Source: Astrocystis sublimbata
Taxonomy: Eukaryota > Ascomycota > Sordariomycetes > Xylariales > Xylariaceae
Direction: 5' to 3'
Length of the DNA: 64,000 bases
NCBI GenBank assembly: GCA_022453515.1
Contig: JAJNNY010000043.1
Coordinates: 62,001 to 126,000, forward strand
Shown: positions 59,956-64,000 of the stretch, piece after piece
How positions within the stretch are numbered: the stretch's first letter is position 1
How the letters are laid out: every line of letters begins with the position of its first letter
Translations under genes and position numbers: made by a program
The notes under the pieces: model-generated
Database searches by the model: none
Told to the model about the DNA's origin: nothing
What the model saw: the letters and a program-made list of their open reading frames with translations, nothing else

Positions 59956-60816
59956 GCTAAACGGTTTCTTAGCTTCAACCGCAGTCAGCCGGCAGTGAGC
60001 TCTAGAATGGTAAGATGCAATAGTCCAGAGACCGACGGAACACCAGAGGTGTGCGAAGCTGGCAGGTAGGTACCCTGCATGGTCATCGATTGGCCGAGGC
60101 CATTGGGTTGCCACCTCTTATAGTTTTCTGAGATCGCAACCTGTCAACACGACGACGGGATCGGAGTAAGATGATTATCATGATTTTCCCCATCCTATCA
60201 GTTGAGCCAAGAGCTTGAAAGACCCAACGAGCAGGGGAGGTGATCCCCTCATCCATTGACAGAGCCAATGGCACGATGGAACACAACCCCACGATGTCAT
60301 GATGCACCTGCAGATTGATTACGATGACATGTTGGTGTCTTGACCGATATTGCGCTTGGTTTGGGTCTGCAACATTCTCCGCACCCGCTCGAATAGGAGA
60401 ATTGGGGCACATTTCGAGAGACGGATCCTGAGATTATAGAATTCCGGGTACGAATGGACAGACCCCCGAGAGCTCGGGATGCAGGGTAGTCCGGCAGGCT
60501 TCCCATAGAGCCGAATAGTTCGTCCAGATTTGCCTTTTGAAGCTATCTAGGCAGTTAAGAGAGTGCATGGTTTTCAATGACTTGTAACTCGAGTGACCCA
60601 TGTCTCTGGTCTCGTTTTTGCTGCAGTTCCGACGAACTTGATTGAAAGACGTCCAGGTGGGTAGTTGAGGCGAGCTTGCATTCTCCACCACTGTTTGTTC
60701 CAATCAAGGAGAGTCAGTCTAGCCATATAACTTCCGACCTTGACATGATATAATAGCTAGTAAGTCATTGATTCCGCGCGAAACTAAAATGCTAAATATG
60801 TACGATTTCGGGTATC
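59956..60816. other. Intergenic, GH115 promoter side
   Basis: This 0.86 kb holds the promoter of the GH115 gene and the 3' flank of the UVRAG-like gene. In GH115 orientation there are CreA-like hexamers (GTGGGG at about 60286-60291, GTGGAG at about 60683-60688) and one XlnR-like GGCTAG at 60719-60724. Such hexamers are expected by chance. The frame at 60434-60703 has no motif. Confidence 0.4.
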
Positions 60817-62646
60817 TCAACTGTGTGCACTGATATTCTCCCTCAAACCTTTAGTTCGCAACGTGAGCTTGGCAGTTCCTTCGTCGAACGGTAGTTGTAC
60901 AGGTGATTGTGGTCGTTGTCTGCTTCCAGCGCCAACACTGCTCTGTCGTTCATGATCACCACTGCCGGGGTCATTTTCCCTTGACAGCACGCGATTCAGA
61001 GTTTCTCTTTGTTTACCGCTCAAGATCTCACTGTCCATACTGCCCCGACGACTGCCGGCAGTGCTACTTCCACCGTCATCGGTACCAGCAAGCGAGCTGC
61101 CCAATCCACCTCTCCCTTTGATCCGCCCTGCCCATAAGCCCCGGATGCCGCCACGTTTCCTCTCCGGTACTTCGTCACTTCCCGCGCTGCAGACATACAA
61201 GAGATATTTCAGATTTGGCAGCGTGTGCCGAATATCGACAATCTTGAGACCGGCCGATACGCATAGGGCCTCTATATTCTTGTTCAAGAGGAACCAGCCG
61301 TAGTCAAATCGATACTGTGCTGTGGCGCCACCCCGTAGAAACAAGGGGAAGTCGCGCTGGGAATCGGGCAGCAGCGATATGTTGTCGCATATACTGCTGC
61401 GCGAGCCAAAGGGCGTTACCGGGTATGAGAGCGGTACAGATAGATAAAATTGTAGAGAATTGGTAAGCTGCGCGACGTAGCCTAGGGCCGCAGAGAGGGA
61501 GTCTTCGGTGGACGAGGACGAGGTGGGATCGTAGTCGGAGTTGGGCAGCGGAATGCCACAAATGCTGAAGGAAAGAGGCGCACCGGAAGGAGTAGGGGTA
61601 ATGGGAAAGATGTGGGCGAGGTCCTCACAGATGCGACGTCTTTGGCCGTGGATGCTTTCGCGCGTGACCGCAAGTAGATCGTGCGCAGTTGGTAATCTAG
61701 ACTGCGCATGTTCGACGTGGTCCCCGGCTCTTAACTGCGCTGAGCGTCCCTCCTCCATAGCCTCGCGACGGGCCTGGATGGATGCTCTGAGATCGTCTCG
61801 CCGGGTTTGAGCAGCGCGTACACTCCGCTTCTGGGTCGAGAGGTACTTGGATGTAAGACGAGCGGATTCCTGTGCTTGTGGGACCACATCGTCCGGCGTG
61901 CGTTCCAACAGAGTGTTGATCTGAGCGGTCAAGGTTTCGCGTGTAGTTAGAGCGTCTTGGATGGAGTTGTTTAAGTTGGCTAACTTCATAAGCACGTTGT
62001 AGGAGCAGGCTGGGAGCGGCGCAGTGTGCTTCGGGTCGGGGCGCTTGCTGGCGAGGTCCAGCGAATAGATGCCGTCTTCGAGGTGGAAGACGAGGCAATT
62101 GGGGGGGAAGTGGTGATTCCGCAGGTTGCCCAGATAGTGCAGCGAGCGAAGGTCTATGGCGTGGGACAGCAGCAGGTTCCACGACTCGCGCCGCTTCGTC
62201 CACAGCCGTACGTTGACCTCGGACAGGCGTGTGACGGATGGGCCGGCGCTCGCCAGATCGAAGAAGCGGAAGTTGAAATTCATCGATCGCTGGCCGACCT
62301 CGCTGATGTAGACGGGATCCGGCTCGCCTTCGCAATGCAGAGAGAAGAAGACATCGGCAGCCCTGCTCTCGACCGTGTACTCCAACTGCTTATGGCGGGT
62401 GACGGGGGTGGCGTTGGCGAGGGTGCTGCGGCGGCGGGTGCTGGGACGCGGGCGCAGGCTCTCGGACGAGCGGGCATGGTGAAGCTGGCGCTGCGGCGAG
62501 AGAAGTGGTTCCTGCGGCCTGCTGGAAGAGAGGTCGGCGTCGAGATCGTCGGAGGCGCGGCCGTGGGGTTTGGTGAAGCTCAGATTGCGTAGGTAGATGC
62601 CGTGGAGATGCCGCAAACGCCGGTTCTGGGGTAGCATTTCCTTCAT
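60817..62646 (-). CDS. UVRAG/Vps38-Atg14 family protein, 609 aa
   Basis: This is a single exon from ATG 62646 to TGA at 60817. The start LLPQNRRLRHLHG-type block (here MLPQNRRLRHLHGIYLRNLS) is typical of fungal UVRAG-like proteins. Residues about 30-85 are Arg/Ser-rich and disordered. About 88-215 form a C2-like region (YTVESRAADVFFSLHCEGEP, VNVRLWTKRRESWNLLLSHA). About 219-330 are a long coiled coil. About 330-520 are the globular UVRAG/Atg14 region, with GYVAQLTNSLQFYLSVPLSY, ATAQYRFDYGWFLLNKNIEA and DIRHTLPNLKYLLYV. The tail is Gly/Ser-rich. Proteins of this family are subunits of class III phosphatidylinositol 3-kinase complex II (with Vps34, Vps15 and Atg6/Vps30) and act in endosome-vacuole sorting and autophagy. 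The C2-like part plus coiled coil favours UVRAG/Vps38 over Atg14. Family membership is firm; the complex is inferred. Confidence 0.88.
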   Translation of the reverse strand: MKEMLPQNRRLRHLHGIYLRNLSFTKPHGRASDDLDADLSSSRPQEPLLSPQRQLHHARSSESLRPRPSTRRRSTLANATPVTRHKQLEYTVESRAADVFFSLHCEGEPDPVYISEVGQRSMNFNFRFFDLASAGPSVTRLSEVNVRLWTKRRESWNLLLSHAIDLRSLHYLGNLRNHHFPPNCLVFHLEDGIYSLDLASKRPDPKHTAPLPACSYNVLMKLANLNNSIQDALTTRETLTAQINTLLERTPDDVVPQAQESARLTSKYLSTQKRSVRAAQTRRDDLRASIQARREAMEEGRSAQLRAGDHVEHAQSRLPTAHDLLAVTRESIHGQRRRICEDLAHIFPITPTPSGAPLSFSICGIPLPNSDYDPTSSSSTEDSLSAALGYVAQLTNSLQFYLSVPLSYPVTPFGSRSSICDNISLLPDSQRDFPLFLRGGATAQYRFDYGWFLLNKNIEALCVSAGLKIVDIRHTLPNLKYLLYVCSAGSDEVPERKRGGIRGLWAGRIKGRGGLGSSLAGTDDGGSSTAGSRRGSMDSEILSGKQRETLNRVLSRENDPGSGDHERQSSVGAGSRQRPQSPVQLPFDEGTAKLTLRTKGLRENISAHS

Positions 62647-63470
62647 TTCGATACCGTGGATTGATAATATGGCTGATGCTGTTTCTGATGCTTTACGGCT
62701 GCTGCTGCTGCTGCTGCTCCGCAGACAGCGGGCGCACGTATCACAAGATCATGAGTGACAATGTTGTTTTGCGACTGTCGCAAGCTTGCACGGACCAGCC
62801 AAAGAAACCTACATCTTACCTTAACAGCTACCTGCTAGGTATGATGACGGAACATTCGCACAGTACATACCTAGCGTGCCTACCTGTAAGTACCTAGGGA
62901 GGTACCTTAGCACCTACTCAGGATTCCGCGCCTGGGCGTCGCGTCTGTTGAAGGGGTATGTGAATAACCCGCACACTTGCATGGCCATTGAAATGTGACG
63001 TAGCTAGCTGAGGTCGCTAGTATGTACCGACTTAAGGCACCAAGGTCCACTGTCCAGTCCTCAGGCCTGTACTTTAGTCTTGAGAAACCTCTGAAATCAT
63101 GTTCAGTCGACCGCAATAAGTGAACAGTTACATGTCATTCACCAAGGTGTGTCTATCAGTAATTTTCGCATCAAGTGCACACCGATCAAAGTCTCCAACT
63201 TAGAAGAACCCCGGCTTGAAAAGCGGGCAGTTTTCACGAGACTTTGTTCATGTGTCACTCCTGACGGAAGCGCAATGCAATGCAAATGCAGTAAGAGACG
63301 CCTTGAAGCTTGAGTCCATCATCAATCAGCATAAAGTCCCCTCATAAGTAGGTACCTATGTATATTTGGTATCATGTGTCAACTTTTGAATTGTTGACTC
63401 GTGTCTCACATTCTCGCCCGTAGCAATACCTGAAGCCGGCTCTTTGACACAGTCGGATGGACAAGCCTAC
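62647..63470. other. Intergenic with short (GCT)7 repeat
   Basis: (GCT)7 lies at 62698-62718, just upstream of the UVRAG-like ATG and probably in its leader or promoter. A GTAAGTACCTAGGGAGGTACC palindromic patch lies near 62887-62907. No gene is recognised. Confidence 0.55.
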
Positions 63471-64000
63471 CTAAGGAAGCCCATGCCACGCCACGTCGTC
63501 TCCTCTGACCGGGTCCTCGATCGATGTGTTACTACTCTTGCTTCTCTTACGAACACGCACCGACTTCATCTGTCGTGGACTTCCTTCCGCCCTGATGCGC
63601 CTGTTCCTCTTGGCTCTGCGATCAGACAAATGTCAGTTAGGCATATATATCTATCTCATTGTGTGATTCGTGAGCTTTGGCTTACATCATGCGCAGTTGC
63701 TTTGCTTGTTCTAAATCCTGCTCAGCTTGAAGTTTCATTGGGTCGGATTCAACAGCAAGGATTGTGTTGGCGTCTCGGACAGATGAAGTCAAACTCGAAT
63801 TTGAGGAACCTGAAGCTTGTGGCTCAGTCTCGCCAAGGACCTTTGTCGCAGCATCTAGCGAATTGTTGATCTCTCCAAGTTGCCTAAGAGACCTGTATTC
63901 CCCTGGCCGGCCCATTACGAGCTGTTCGTAAGGTTCTATATGGCAGCAATATCTTTCGAGGGGTGTCAAGTCCTGCAGTGGCTGATCATGATTCGTCCGT
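63471..64000 (-). CDS. 3' end of an unidentified gene, truncated by the window edge
   Basis: The frame is open from the window edge (64000) to 63686, then a 70-nt intron (63685-63616: donor GTAAGC, branch-like CTAAC, acceptor GCAG), then an exon 63615-63471 ending in TAG. The encoded part includes PLERYCCHIEPYEQLVMGRP, a Ser-rich stretch, the charged helix MKLQAEQDLEQAKQLRM and a strongly basic end (IAKRNRRIRAEGSPRQMKSV, then RKRSKSS). If the acceptor two bases further on were used, the end would instead be acidic and shorter. Without splicing the frame stops at TAA just after the donor. No family is recognised. A basic tail after a helix would suit a nuclear or RNA-binding protein, but that is a guess. 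The start lies outside the window. Confidence 0.5.

Overview
The window looks like nuclear DNA of a filamentous ascomycete (Pezizomycotina, most likely Sordariomycetes). Genes carry short spliceosomal introns of about 50-160 nt with GTAAGT/GTATGT-like donors and CTAAC-like branch points. The proteins are typical of moulds: a GPI-anchored GH17 glucanase, a secreted GH115 alpha-glucuronidase, a kinesin-8, a UVRAG/Vps38-type protein and a DUF1752/DUF3295 regulator. All assignments come from reading motifs by eye; no search was run.

Layout. 1-7.6 kb: a small coiled-coil gene (minus), an (AAC)18(GAC)13 microsatellite, a doubtful last exon and a three-exon secreted-protein gene (plus, 5652-6434). 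7.6-8.9 kb: eglC-like GH17 glucanase (minus). 10.2-10.65 kb: small orphan gene (minus). 15.6-17.7 kb: CHY zinc-finger protein (plus). 21.4-22.0 kb: small protein with a glycine-rich hydrophobic middle (plus). 24.25-24.68 kb: a 433-bp MITE-like element with 78-bp terminal inverted repeats, a 9-bp target-site duplication and a telomere-like CCCTAA tract inside. 28.8-30.7 kb: DUF1752/DUF3295 protein (minus). 30.7-46.1 kb: about 15.4 kb in which no gene could be recognised. 46.1-46.9 kb: glutathione S-transferase with a broken-looking splice donor. 49.6-62.6 kb: a compact run of minus-strand genes (Ser/Thr-rich secreted protein, kinesin-8, GH115, UVRAG-like). 63.5-64 kb: 3' part of a gene that runs off the right edge.

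The genes do not form an obvious pathway cluster. Two groups share a location: cell wall and plant polysaccharide proteins at the surface (GH17, GH115, the Ser/Thr-rich protein, the 193-aa secreted protein), and housekeeping functions inside the cell (kinesin-8 for microtubule dynamics, the PI3-kinase subunit-like protein for trafficking and autophagy, the DUF1752 protein probably in nutrient signalling). The most unusual items are non-coding: the MITE with its telomere-like core, a perfect 30-bp fold-back at 14.4 kb, the dispersed CCTAGGTA palindromes between genes, and the GA-AG intron boundary of the GST gene.
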